A DNA stretch of 64,000 nt from Georgenia sp. SYP-B2076 (GTDB lineage Bacteria; Actinomycetota; Actinomycetes; Actinomycetales; Actinomycetaceae), in assembly GCF_003991205.1 (NCBI RefSeq), contig NZ_RXOZ01000031.1, positions 124,001 through 188,000 of the forward strand, given 5' to 3'. Below, one piece after another: positions 33,464 through 41,951 of this stretch (the stretch's first letter is position 1; each line of letters starts with the position of its first letter). The position numbers were made by a program, and so were the translations under genes. Below the pieces are notes generated by a model that had not been told where the DNA came from, searched no databases, and worked only from the letters and a program-made list of their open reading frames with translations.

Positions 33464-34954
33464 CTAATAGGCCCCTTCCCCGGTCATCATGACCTTGACC
33501 GTGCGCGCGAGAATGCGCACGTCGGCGGAGATGGACCAGTTCTCGGCATACCTGACGTCCAGCCGGACTCCTTCCTCGGGAGTCAGCTCGGACCTCCCAC
33601 TGACCTGCCACAGTCCCGTGCACCCGGGCTTGACCAACAGGCGGCGGTGCGCGAGGCGGTCGTACTGGGCGACCTCCCGGGCGATCTGCGGTCGCGGGCC
33701 GACCAGGCTCATCTCCCCGCGGAGCACGTTGAACAGCTGCGGCAGCTCATCGAGGGAGTACTTACGCAGCACCCGGCCGCTGCGGGTGATCCTCGGATCG
33801 TTCCTCGGCTTGTAGAACACGCCCACCCCGTCGGCGCCCAGAACCTCCTCGAGGCGGAGATGAGCGCCGTCGACCATGGAACGAAACTTGAGCATCTCGA
33901 ACGTCTTCCCGTTGAGCCCGATGCGCTGCTGGCGGAAGAGGACCGGCCCCGGGCTGCTCACCTTGACGACCAGGGCGATCATGAGCAGGGCCGGCGCGAT
34001 GAGGGTGACGACCGCCGCGGCGACGATCCGGTCGAAGACGGCCTTCGCCAGATGCCGCGGCCCCGCGAAGACCGGAGCCTCCACGTGCACGACCGGCACG
34101 CGGTCCTCACCGCTGACTCGCAGCCGCGCCCCTTCGACATCGCGCACGCCCAGCACCAGGGCGAGGGCGATGCCGCACGCCTCGAGGTCCCAGCCGAGGG
34201 AGCGGATGACGTCGTCGCCGATGGCGTCGGAACCGGCGACGATCACCACGTCCGCGCCCACCAGCTTCGCGGCCCGCGCGACGTCGCCCAGGCCACCGAT
34301 CACCGGGACTCCGCTCACCAGCCCGCTTCCGGGGGCCGGATCGGTCACGCACGCCCCGGCGATCTCGAAGGCTGCGCCGCGATGTCCCGCAAGCTCGCCG
34401 GCGAGGCGCGTGACCTGGTCGTGGTGGCCGACGAGCACCGCCGTGGAACGGCAGCTGCCCAGGGCGCGCTGGCGGAGCAACCACCTCCGCCACACCAGGC
34501 GGCCGACCAGGGCCAGGACGAGACCGAGGACGAACTTCAGCCCGAGCAGCCCGGGCCCGATCTCCAGGCGGACCACGTAGCTGATGGCCAGCGCGAGCAC
34601 CAGGCATCGCCACGACGCGTGGAACACGCGCTCGTACTCGGCCGTGCCGCCGCCGATGACGGCACGGTGGCGCGTGTTTGCGAGCCCCAGGCTCACCAAC
34701 CATGCGGCGATCACGGTGACCACGAGGGCGGGACGGTTCACGTCCGAGCCCCACCACGCTCGTTCCTCGTGCAGCACGAACGAGACCGCGGCGACCGCTA
34801 CGGTCACCGCCACCATGTCGGTGACGAGGAGCCGACGCCGGTAGGCGGACAGCCAGCCGACGGAGGGCGCGGCTGCTTGGGGGGAATCGAGACCGCGCGA
34901 GAGGCGTGGCGCGGTGAACACGACCGGCTCGATGCCCGCGTGCACCTGGGTCAT
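33464..34954 (-). CDS. Undecaprenyl-phosphate sugar phosphotransferase (WbaP/CpsE-like)
   Basis: A 496-residue priming enzyme that moves a sugar-1-phosphate from a UDP-sugar to undecaprenyl phosphate, starting the repeat unit. Four N-terminal helices (about 45-170) and a CoA-binding-like Rossmann region (VLVGHHDQVTRLAGEL) precede the catalytic domain. There the membrane helix VFDRIVAAAVVTLIAPALLM leads to PVLFRQQRIGLNGKTFEMLKF (broken here at RIG), KYSLDELPQLFNVLRGEMSLV and GPRPQ, with Asp-Glu as catalytic pair, and VKPGCTGLWQVSGRSELT. The ATG at 34954 has a GGGAGGGG just before it; the frame open upstream lacks a plausible start. Glucose- or galactose-1-phosphate is the usual substrate, and galE is nearby. 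Confidence 0.92.
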   Translation of the reverse strand: MTQVHAGIEPVVFTAPRLSRGLDSPQAAAPSVGWLSAYRRRLLVTDMVAVTVAVAAVSFVLHEERAWWGSDVNRPALVVTVIAAWLVSLGLANTRHRAVIGGGTAEYERVFHASWRCLVLALAISYVVRLEIGPGLLGLKFVLGLVLALVGRLVWRRWLLRQRALGSCRSTAVLVGHHDQVTRLAGELAGHRGAAFEIAGACVTDPAPGSGLVSGVPVIGGLGDVARAAKLVGADVVIVAGSDAIGDDVIRSLGWDLEACGIALALVLGVRDVEGARLRVSGEDRVPVVHVEAPVFAGPRHLAKAVFDRIVAAAVVTLIAPALLMIALVVKVSSPGPVLFRQQRIGLNGKTFEMLKFRSMVDGAHLRLEEVLGADGVGVFYKPRNDPRITRSGRVLRKYSLDELPQLFNVLRGEMSLVGPRPQIAREVAQYDRLAHRRLLVKPGCTGLWQVSGRSELTPEEGVRLDVRYAENWSISADVRILARTVKVMMTGEGAY

Positions 34955-35617
34955 GCCCCTCCCGTCGACAGACTCGTGGGTGCGAAAGCGGCCTCCAGTG
35001 ACCAACAAAAGAGACGTTTCCGCCGTTCGCGGACCAGAACACCAGCGAGCCGCGTTCCGGCGGAATGATTTACGGATGATCAGACGGATGATTCCTGAAG
35101 GGCCATAAGGGTGACTTTGGACTAAGTTTGGGGTGAACAGCGGACGATATGGGGTGAAAACGCGCCCCTGGTGGAGTCGCCCTTCTGGCGGAGCATTCTG
35201 CACTCGCCACCGCGCAGGGCTGGCCGCAGACAGGGACGTCGGTGAGGATCTCCGGCAGACAGCCCGTGCCGGCCCGGGGGCCCACATCGCTCCGACTGCC
35301 CGCCGGCGGCGGACCAACGGCCACGCATTAACCCGCCAACTACCGGGCACCGTCCCGCATCGCGAGACGGGCCCGGGCCTGACCGGATGAAGTGAGGGGT
35401 GAGTGCGGGGTTAGGTAGGGCTACCCCCTACCGGGCCACTACCTCCGAAATCAATGCCGACACAGTGGAAATCAGGGTGAACGCCTTGCGGCGCGCGGCG
35501 GCCGGCATTTTCTATGTGATTTCCAGCGGTGAGCGTCCGATGAAATAAAGGTGTTGTGCGCTGCTAACTTGCGCCCACCACCAGGCGCCCGTGCCTGGCG
35601 CACTCAAGGAGCATCCG
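34955..35617. other. Long intergenic region between divergent genes
   Basis: 663 bases, lower in GC than the rest of the window, between the priming transferase and the haem peroxidase. It has two small direct repeats: ACGGATGAT at 35072 and 35084, and TGGGGTGAA at 35129 and 35150. These could be regulator binding sites. TAACTT near 35565 may be the -10 of the peroxidase gene. No RNA family or gene could be recognised; open frames on both strands have no coding character. Confidence 0.5.
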
Positions 35618-38600
35618 ATGCCTTCAAAGAAGAGGCGGCGACACACTGCCGTTCCACCCCCGCCGAATTCACGCCCGCATTCTGGATCCCGCGGGGTCCG
35701 GCTTCGCGCCGGCGTCGGGCTCGTCGGAGCGCTCGCCCTGAGCGTCCCGATGAGCATCCCCATGGTGGCGACCGCAGCCACCGACGAAAACCCTTCCTTC
35801 AAGCTCATCGCCAGTGACCTGGAGTTCATGCTCGAACAGATCCAGATCGCCGAGTCCCACGCCGCGGGCAACCCGCTCCTGTGCGCCGACAGCTCCGACG
35901 CCTCGGGCAGGTGCGTGCGCGACCCGATGCTGCCGCACGGACTGCGGACCGTCGACGGCACGTTCAACAACCTTGAGTTCGACTCCACCGCGGGTGCCGC
36001 GGACCAGACCTTCCCGAGGCTGCTGCCGGTCGAGTGGCGCCAGGCGGGCCCGGCCCCGGCAGGGGCGCCGCCGCAGGCCGCCGGCGCCACCGACGTCTGT
36101 GACGACCCCGCCTCGACCTGCTACCTGCAGACGGACGGCTTCGTCTACGACACCGACCCCCGCGTGATCAGCAACCTGATCGTCGACCAGACCACGAGCA
36201 ACCCCGCGGCCGTGGCGGCCGCGAAGAGCCACGCCGGATCGGCGACCGACCCGGTCACGGGCGACATCTTCATCCCGAACACGGCGCCGGACGAGGGACT
36301 CTCGGCGCCGTTCAACGCGTGGTTCACCTTCTTCGGCCAGTTCTTCGACCACGGCCTGGACCTGGTGAACAAGGGCGGCAACGGCACGATCGTCGTCCCC
36401 CTCCAGGAGGACGACCCGCTGTGGGACGTGACGCCCCCGAACATGCGCTTCATGACCCTGACCCGGGCGACCAACTTCAGCGAGGAGCCCGGCCCCGACG
36501 GCGTGCTCGGCACCCCTGACGACGTCCGTCAGCACAACAACCAGACCACTCCGTTCGTCGACCAGAACCAGACCTACACCTCCCACCCGTCCCACCAGGT
36601 GTTCCTCCGCGAGTACGAGCTGGTCGACGGCCGCCCGGCGGACACCGGGCGCCTCCTCAACGGCGCCGACGTGGACGGCGACGGCCTCGGCGACGGCCTC
36701 GCGACCTGGAACGACGTCAAGGAGCAGGCCAGCACCGTCCTCGGCATCAACCTCGTCGACACCGATGTGCTGAACGTGCCGCAGCTCGTGACCGACCCGT
36801 ATGGCAACTTCGTGCCCGGTCCCGGCGGCTTCCCCCTCCTCGTCACCGACAACAACGGCGCGGCCCTCAACGTCGAGGGCTCCCTCGCCGGCGGCGGGAT
36901 CTCGACCGCGAACGCGCTGCGCACCGACCACGCGTTCCTCGACGACATCGCCCACGGCGCCGTCCCCGGCTCGCTCGCCGGCTACGACAACGTCCACCTG
37001 GGCGAGCACTTCATCACCGGCGACGGGCGCGGCAACGAGAACATCGGCCTGAGCGCTGTGCACCACGTGTTCCACTCGGAGCACAACCGTCTGGCGGCGC
37101 ACGTCAACGACATCCTCACCCAGCCGGGCAACGAGGACCTGCTGGCCGCCTACCAGGACCAGAGCGAGGAGGACGACTGGAGCTTCACCCAGCGCGTCTT
37201 CCAGGCGGCCCGGTTCACCAACGAGATGCAGTACCAGCACCTCGTGTTCGAGGAGTTCGCCCGCAAGATCCAGCCGAACATCGACGCCATCGTGTTCAAC
37301 GAGAACAGCTACGACTCCACCATCGACCCGGCCATCACCGCGGAGTACGCCCACGTCGTCTACCGCTTCGGCCACTCGATGCTGACCGAGGAGCTCAACC
37401 GCGAAGGCTTCGGCGCCGAGGCCGCCTCGCTGCTCGACGGGTTCCTCAACCCCGTCGCCTTCCACTGCCGCGTCAAGCCGACCCCGACGAACACCTGCGC
37501 GCCGGGTGACGTGCTCACCCCGGACCAGGCGGCGGGCTCGATCATCAACGGCACCACGAACCAGGTCGGCGGCCAGATCGACGAGCTCGTCGTCGACACG
37601 CTGCGCAACAACCTGCTCGGCCTGCCGCTGGACCTGGCCACGATCAACCTCGTCCGTGGCCGCGACGTCGGCATCCCGCCGCTGCAGACGGCCCGCAAGA
37701 CGTTCTTCGAGGCGTCCGGGAACCCGATGCTCGAGCCCTACTCGAGCTGGGCCGACTTCGGCCTGAACCTCAAGAACGGGGAGAACTTCGGCCGGGGCGG
37801 GTCCACCGCGTCACTCGTCAACTTCGTGGCCGCCTACGGCAAGCACCCGAGCATCCTGAGCGAGACCACCGTGGCCGGCAAGCGCGCGGCCGCGGACCTC
37901 CTCGTCAACGGCGCCTCGACGATCGAGCCCCTCACCCGCATCTTCGGGTCGGACAGGTTCGCCACCGCCGCGGCCGTGAGCGCATCCCAGTTCCAGCCTG
38001 GCGTGCCGGTGGTGTTCATCGCCGACGGGGCGAACTTCCCGGACGCCCTGGCTGCCGGTCCGGCCGCCGCGGCCGCCGGCGGCCCCGTGCTGCTCGCCAC
38101 CCAGAACGGCATCCCGCCGGCGACCGCGTTCGAGCTCGGCCGGCTCAATCCCGGCCGGATCGTGGTCCTCGGCGGTACGGGCACGATCAGCGACCAGGTC
38201 CTGCGCCAGCTCGGGAGCTTTACCGCGGGTGGCGCGACCCGCCTGTCCGGGTCCGACAGGTACGCGACCGCCGCCGCCATCAGCGCGGCGACGTTCGCAC
38301 CGAACGCCCCCGTGGTCTACGTCGCCAGCGGCGAGAACTTCCCCGACGCCCTCGCCGTCGGCGCCGTCGCGGCCCGCGACGGGGCGCCGCTCCTGCTGAC
38401 CCGCCCGGGCGCCCTGCCGAGCAGCATCGCGAACGAGCTGACGCGGCTGAACCCCGGCCGCATCGTCGTCCTCGGCGGGACGGGCTCGGTCTCCGCCAGC
38501 ACGTTCAACACGCTCAAGGGCTACACCGCCGGGCCCGTGTCCCGGATGGAGGGGTCGGACCGCTTCGCGACCTCCGCCGTCGTGAGCGCGGCGAGCTTCC

Positions 38601-41260
38601 CGAACGGCGCCGACACCGTCTACGTGGCAACGGGGACCAACTTCCCCGACGCCCTCGCGACGATCCCGGTCGCCGGTCTGCAGAAGGCGCCGATCCTCCT
38701 GCTGCCGGCCGGCACGTCGGTGCCCACGGCCGTGCGGACCGAGCTGGAGCGCCTCGCTCCCTCTCGGATCGTGGTGCTGGGCGGCGAGACCGTCATCACG
38801 CCGCAGCAGACCGCCGCGCTCGGCGCGCTGGTCACCACCGCGCAGGCACCGGACGACCGGATCGCCTTCATGAACAGCACACCCGGATCCGCCTGGGCGA
38901 GCAACGCCGAGGGCGCGACCACGACCGGCCTGGAGTCCGTGGACTTCTGGATCGGCGGCCTCGCGGAGGTGCTCGACCCGTTCGGCGGCATGCTCGGCTC
39001 GACGTTCAACTTCGTGTTCGAGCAGCAGCTGGAGAACCTGCAGTTCGGGGACCGGTTCTACTACCTCTTCCGCAACCAGGGCACCCAGCTCTTCTCCGCG
39101 CTCGAGGCGAACTCGTTCTCGAGCCTGATCCAGCGCAACTCCGACGCCTCGCTCCTGCCGGCGGACATCTTCTCCGTCCAGGACCCGTTCATCGACCTGG
39201 AGAACCTGCCCGACCCGTTGCCGGCGGGTCTCCTGAAGATGCCGGACGGCACCTGGCGCTGGGACGGGGACCAGCACATCGAGATCCACGGCAACCGCAC
39301 CGCGGCCGACCGCATCCGCGGCGGTCAGGGTGACGACGCACTGTGGGGCTACGGCGGCAACGACCGTATCGAGGGCGGCTCCGGGAACGACAACCTCCTC
39401 GGCGGACCCGGGAACGACATCCTCACCGACACCTTCGGTGACGACAACATCAAGGGTCAGGACGGCAACGACGCGATCGACGCCGGCCCCGGCCTCGACC
39501 TGTCCCTGGGCGGCCACGGCGACGACTTCATCGCGGGCTCCGCCGAGGCGAAGACGGTGCACGCCGGGACCGGTGACGACGTCGTCCTCGGCGGCGCCGG
39601 GCGCGACACCGTCTTCGGCAACGAGGGCGCGGACTGGATCGAGACCGGAGACCACTCCGACCTCCTCCTGGCCGACAACTCCAACCAGTTCCAGGCCGAC
39701 CTGCACGGCGGGCCGGACGTCCTCCTCGGGGGCGGCGGCTCGGACGACTACGACGCCGAGGGCGGAGACGACGTCATGGTCGGGCAGCTCGGTGGGACCG
39801 ACCGGTACCACGGCATGTTTGGCTTCGACTACGTCACCTACTACGGCGACAACCGCGGGGTGGATGCTGACCTGAACTTCAACATCCGGCAGGCGCCGGA
39901 CGTCACCGCGATCCGGGACCGCTACACCCAGGTCGAGGCGCTGTCCGGGGCCGGCGGCGACGACGTCCTCCGCGGCGTCGGGATCGCGGCGGACGAGTTC
40001 GCCGACACGAGCGTCAACAAGCTGACCGAGGAGGGGCTGGACCGGATCATCGGGCTGGAGGACATCCTCCGGCCGGCGGGCGCCACGAGCGACTACGCCC
40101 AGCGGTTCATGGCGGACGAGGGTGCGACCGACGGCGCCGGGGTCGCCAACCTGATCCTCGGCGGCAGCGGCAGCGACGTCATCGAGGGTCGCTTCGGTGA
40201 CGACTTCATCGACGGCGACTCCTACCTGCGAGTGCAGCTCGAGTACGACGGCACCCGGTACAACTCGGCGCGGGACCTGCGCGCACGGGTCTTCTCCGGG
40301 GCCATCGACCCGGGCGACATCACCTCGGTGCGGGAGATCGCCGTCGACCGGAACCAGGGCGCCGTGCGCGACACGGCCGTCTACGCCCAGGACCGCTCGG
40401 CGTACGAGCTCACGGAGCTCGCGGGCGGGTACTGGTCGGTCCGTGACAACGGGGCCGGGCCGGAGGGGACGGACATCCTGCGCAACATCGAGATGCTCCA
40501 GTTCGCCGACAGCTGCCTCGACCTCGGGACGGGGCTGGAGTGCAACCTGGCCGGTGCCGTGACCTTCGGCGGTCAGTCCGAGCCGCCGACGGAGGGCCAG
40601 CCGCTCACCGCGACGGTCACCTTCGACCCCGCCGTCGTCAAGAACCCGACCGACATCCGCTTCACCTGGCAGACCGGCCAGATCAGCGAGGCCGGCGAGG
40701 AGTGGACGGCGTCGGCCACCGGCGACACGCTGCCCGACACCACGAACGGGCGCGTCGACACCTTCACGCCGAGCGGCGCCGACGCCAGCGCGAACCTGCG
40801 CGTGGTCGTCAGCTTCCAGGACGACGAGGGTCAGCTCCGCACGATCACGTCGGCACCGCTCGGTACGGGCGTCGCCGTGAACGAGTCCCCGAGCCAGCCC
40901 GTCCTGTCACCGGCCGAGCCCAGGGTGGGTGAGGAGGTCGTCGCCGCGCCCTTCACCGACGCCGACGGTCTGGTCAACGCGACGGCGAGCGGGATCCTGC
41001 ACGAGTGGCAGGCCTCCGCTGACGGCGTCAACTGGGACGTCATCGCCGAGGCGGCGGGGAGCCCCGGCTACCGGGTCACCGAGGCGGAGGTCGGCCTGAT
41101 GATCCGAGCTCGGGTCACCTACACCGATGACGAGGGCACGGCCGAGGAGGTGTACTCCACGGTCACCAAGCCCGTCCAGCCTGCGCTGGTCACCGAGCCG
41201 GTCCAGCCTGTGCTGCCCGAGCCCGAGCCCGCCCAGCCTGTGCTGGTCCCCGAGCCCTAG
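35618..41260 (+). CDS. Giant secreted haem peroxidase with inserted CWB2 repeats and RTX repeats
   Basis: An 1880-residue exported protein. After the signal peptide (to about 48) comes an animal-type haem peroxidase domain: distal His245 in FFGQFFDHGLDL, a HSEHNRLAAHV Arg motif, and proximal His586 in VYRFGHSML. At about residue 768 the domain is interrupted by three CWB2 repeats (RIFGSDRFATAAAVSAS and similar) to about 1080. The peroxidase then resumes with WIGGLAEVLDPFGGMLGSTF (cut here) and FGDRFYYLFRNQGTQL. RTX calcium-binding nonapeptides (GGQGDDALWGYGGNDRIEGG) fill about 1225-1540. Two immunoglobulin-like modules and a Pro-Glu-Val repeat tail end it. AAGGAG seven bases upstream supports the ATG. 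It probably makes oxidants at the cell surface; substrate unknown. Confidence 0.9.
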   Translation: MPSKKRRRHTAVPPPPNSRPHSGSRGVRLRAGVGLVGALALSVPMSIPMVATAATDENPSFKLIASDLEFMLEQIQIAESHAAGNPLLCADSSDASGRCVRDPMLPHGLRTVDGTFNNLEFDSTAGAADQTFPRLLPVEWRQAGPAPAGAPPQAAGATDVCDDPASTCYLQTDGFVYDTDPRVISNLIVDQTTSNPAAVAAAKSHAGSATDPVTGDIFIPNTAPDEGLSAPFNAWFTFFGQFFDHGLDLVNKGGNGTIVVPLQEDDPLWDVTPPNMRFMTLTRATNFSEEPGPDGVLGTPDDVRQHNNQTTPFVDQNQTYTSHPSHQVFLREYELVDGRPADTGRLLNGADVDGDGLGDGLATWNDVKEQASTVLGINLVDTDVLNVPQLVTDPYGNFVPGPGGFPLLVTDNNGAALNVEGSLAGGGISTANALRTDHAFLDDIAHGAVPGSLAGYDNVHLGEHFITGDGRGNENIGLSAVHHVFHSEHNRLAAHVNDILTQPGNEDLLAAYQDQSEEDDWSFTQRVFQAARFTNEMQYQHLVFEEFARKIQPNIDAIVFNENSYDSTIDPAITAEYAHVVYRFGHSMLTEELNREGFGAEAASLLDGFLNPVAFHCRVKPTPTNTCAPGDVLTPDQAAGSIINGTTNQVGGQIDELVVDTLRNNLLGLPLDLATINLVRGRDVGIPPLQTARKTFFEASGNPMLEPYSSWADFGLNLKNGENFGRGGSTASLVNFVAAYGKHPSILSETTVAGKRAAADLLVNGASTIEPLTRIFGSDRFATAAAVSASQFQPGVPVVFIADGANFPDALAAGPAAAAAGGPVLLATQNGIPPATAFELGRLNPGRIVVLGGTGTISDQVLRQLGSFTAGGATRLSGSDRYATAAAISAATFAPNAPVVYVASGENFPDALAVGAVAARDGAPLLLTRPGALPSSIANELTRLNPGRIVVLGGTGSVSASTFNTLKGYTAGPVSRMEGSDRFATSAVVSAASFPNGADTVYVATGTNFPDALATIPVAGLQKAPILLLPAGTSVPTAVRTELERLAPSRIVVLGGETVITPQQTAALGALVTTAQAPDDRIAFMNSTPGSAWASNAEGATTTGLESVDFWIGGLAEVLDPFGGMLGSTFNFVFEQQLENLQFGDRFYYLFRNQGTQLFSALEANSFSSLIQRNSDASLLPADIFSVQDPFIDLENLPDPLPAGLLKMPDGTWRWDGDQHIEIHGNRTAADRIRGGQGDDALWGYGGNDRIEGGSGNDNLLGGPGNDILTDTFGDDNIKGQDGNDAIDAGPGLDLSLGGHGDDFIAGSAEAKTVHAGTGDDVVLGGAGRDTVFGNEGADWIETGDHSDLLLADNSNQFQADLHGGPDVLLGGGGSDDYDAEGGDDVMVGQLGGTDRYHGMFGFDYVTYYGDNRGVDADLNFNIRQAPDVTAIRDRYTQVEALSGAGGDDVLRGVGIAADEFADTSVNKLTEEGLDRIIGLEDILRPAGATSDYAQRFMADEGATDGAGVANLILGGSGSDVIEGRFGDDFIDGDSYLRVQLEYDGTRYNSARDLRARVFSGAIDPGDITSVREIAVDRNQGAVRDTAVYAQDRSAYELTELAGGYWSVRDNGAGPEGTDILRNIEMLQFADSCLDLGTGLECNLAGAVTFGGQSEPPTEGQPLTATVTFDPAVVKNPTDIRFTWQTGQISEAGEEWTASATGDTLPDTTNGRVDTFTPSGADASANLRVVVSFQDDEGQLRTITSAPLGTGVAVNESPSQPVLSPAEPRVGEEVVAAPFTDADGLVNATASGILHEWQASADGVNWDVIAEAAGSPGYRVTEAEVGLMIRARVTYTDDEGTAEEVYSTVTKPVQPALVTEPVQPVLPEPEPAQPVLVPEP

Positions 41261-41304
41261 CACCGACAGGCCGGCGAGGAGGTCGGCCGACCAGCAGCAC
41301 GAGC

Positions 41305-41338
41305 GCAGGGGCCCGTCGAGAGATCGACGGGCCCCTGC
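41305..41338 (+). terminator. Hairpin terminator of the haem peroxidase gene
   Basis: A perfect 15-bp stem, GCAGGGGCCCGTCGA with its complement, and a GAGA tetraloop, 44 bases after the peroxidase stop codon. No U-tract. Confidence 0.8.
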
Positions 41339-41938
41339 CCGTGTCCTCGACGGCGACGTGACTGTCCAGCGGCTCGCTCCAGGTCACCGCAGCGCCCAAG
41401 CGACCAGCGAATCGTGCCCGCCCCGCCAGGACGGCTTCCGCCCGCCGGTCAGAGGCGCAGGGTCACCGGTGGTCCGCAGTCCGGGCGATCACTCGAGGTC
41501 GCAGTCCTCGTTCACGTATCCCAGGTTCGCGCCGTCTGCCTCGTTCATGTCCTGCCCTGTCGTGCGTGCGGCCCACCAGGGGTGGCTTGCCCGCCATATC
41601 GGCCGACATGTCCCAAGTATGAGGCATCGGCTGCATGTCCCTCGTCACGGCATGCCGAACCTGTGCGGGAATTCCCGGCGTCACCCTTCCAGCGTTCTTC
41701 CAATGTTGTTCTAGCGCGGTGGCCCTTCGACCCCGCACTCGCCATTGTTCTGGCAATACCGCCCAGCCCTGGCAACCCATTGACGGGAGTAGGTTCCCTT
41801 TACGCCTGGCGCCCTGCCCCCGACGCGGCGCCGTCGAGCATCGTCGCAGATGACAGCATGAACGGTCACGCGTCGCACCGCTCACGACCGGGCCGCACGA
41901 ACCGCGGCGGAATGGGAATCTAATTCCGCATCAACAGG

Positions 41939-41944
41939 TAGCGT
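41939..41944 (+). promoter_or_regulatory. -10 element of the penicillin-binding protein gene (leaderless)
   Basis: TAGCGT followed by seven bases and the ATG at 41952. The in-frame GTG at 41943 lies inside this box and is therefore an unlikely start. Confidence 0.55.
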
Positions 41945-41951
41945 GTCCGTC

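Larger units (their letters stand above)
41261..41951. other. Long intergenic region
   Basis: 691 bases with the terminator 41305-41338 near its start and the leaderless -10 box of the penicillin-binding protein at its end. The middle (about 41400-41880) has lower GC and several short open frames on both strands, none with a ribosome binding site, domain or high-GC codon bias. It may be decayed sequence; nothing specific was recognised. Confidence 0.5.

Noticed and set aside
31503-33623. Long minus-strand open frame covering the Wzx and glycosyltransferase genes in a second frame
   Set aside because: The Wzx frame has the helices and motifs; this one is Arg-rich and has no signature.
34955-35617. 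A riboswitch or structured RNA upstream of the haem peroxidase
   Set aside because: Looked for known patterns such as the cyclic di-AMP riboswitch; no conserved core was recognised, only short direct repeats.
41414-41923. Open frame of 169 codons between the peroxidase and the penicillin-binding protein
   Set aside because: No ribosome binding site, no domain, and codon use unlike the real genes; overlapping frames on both strands are equally open.
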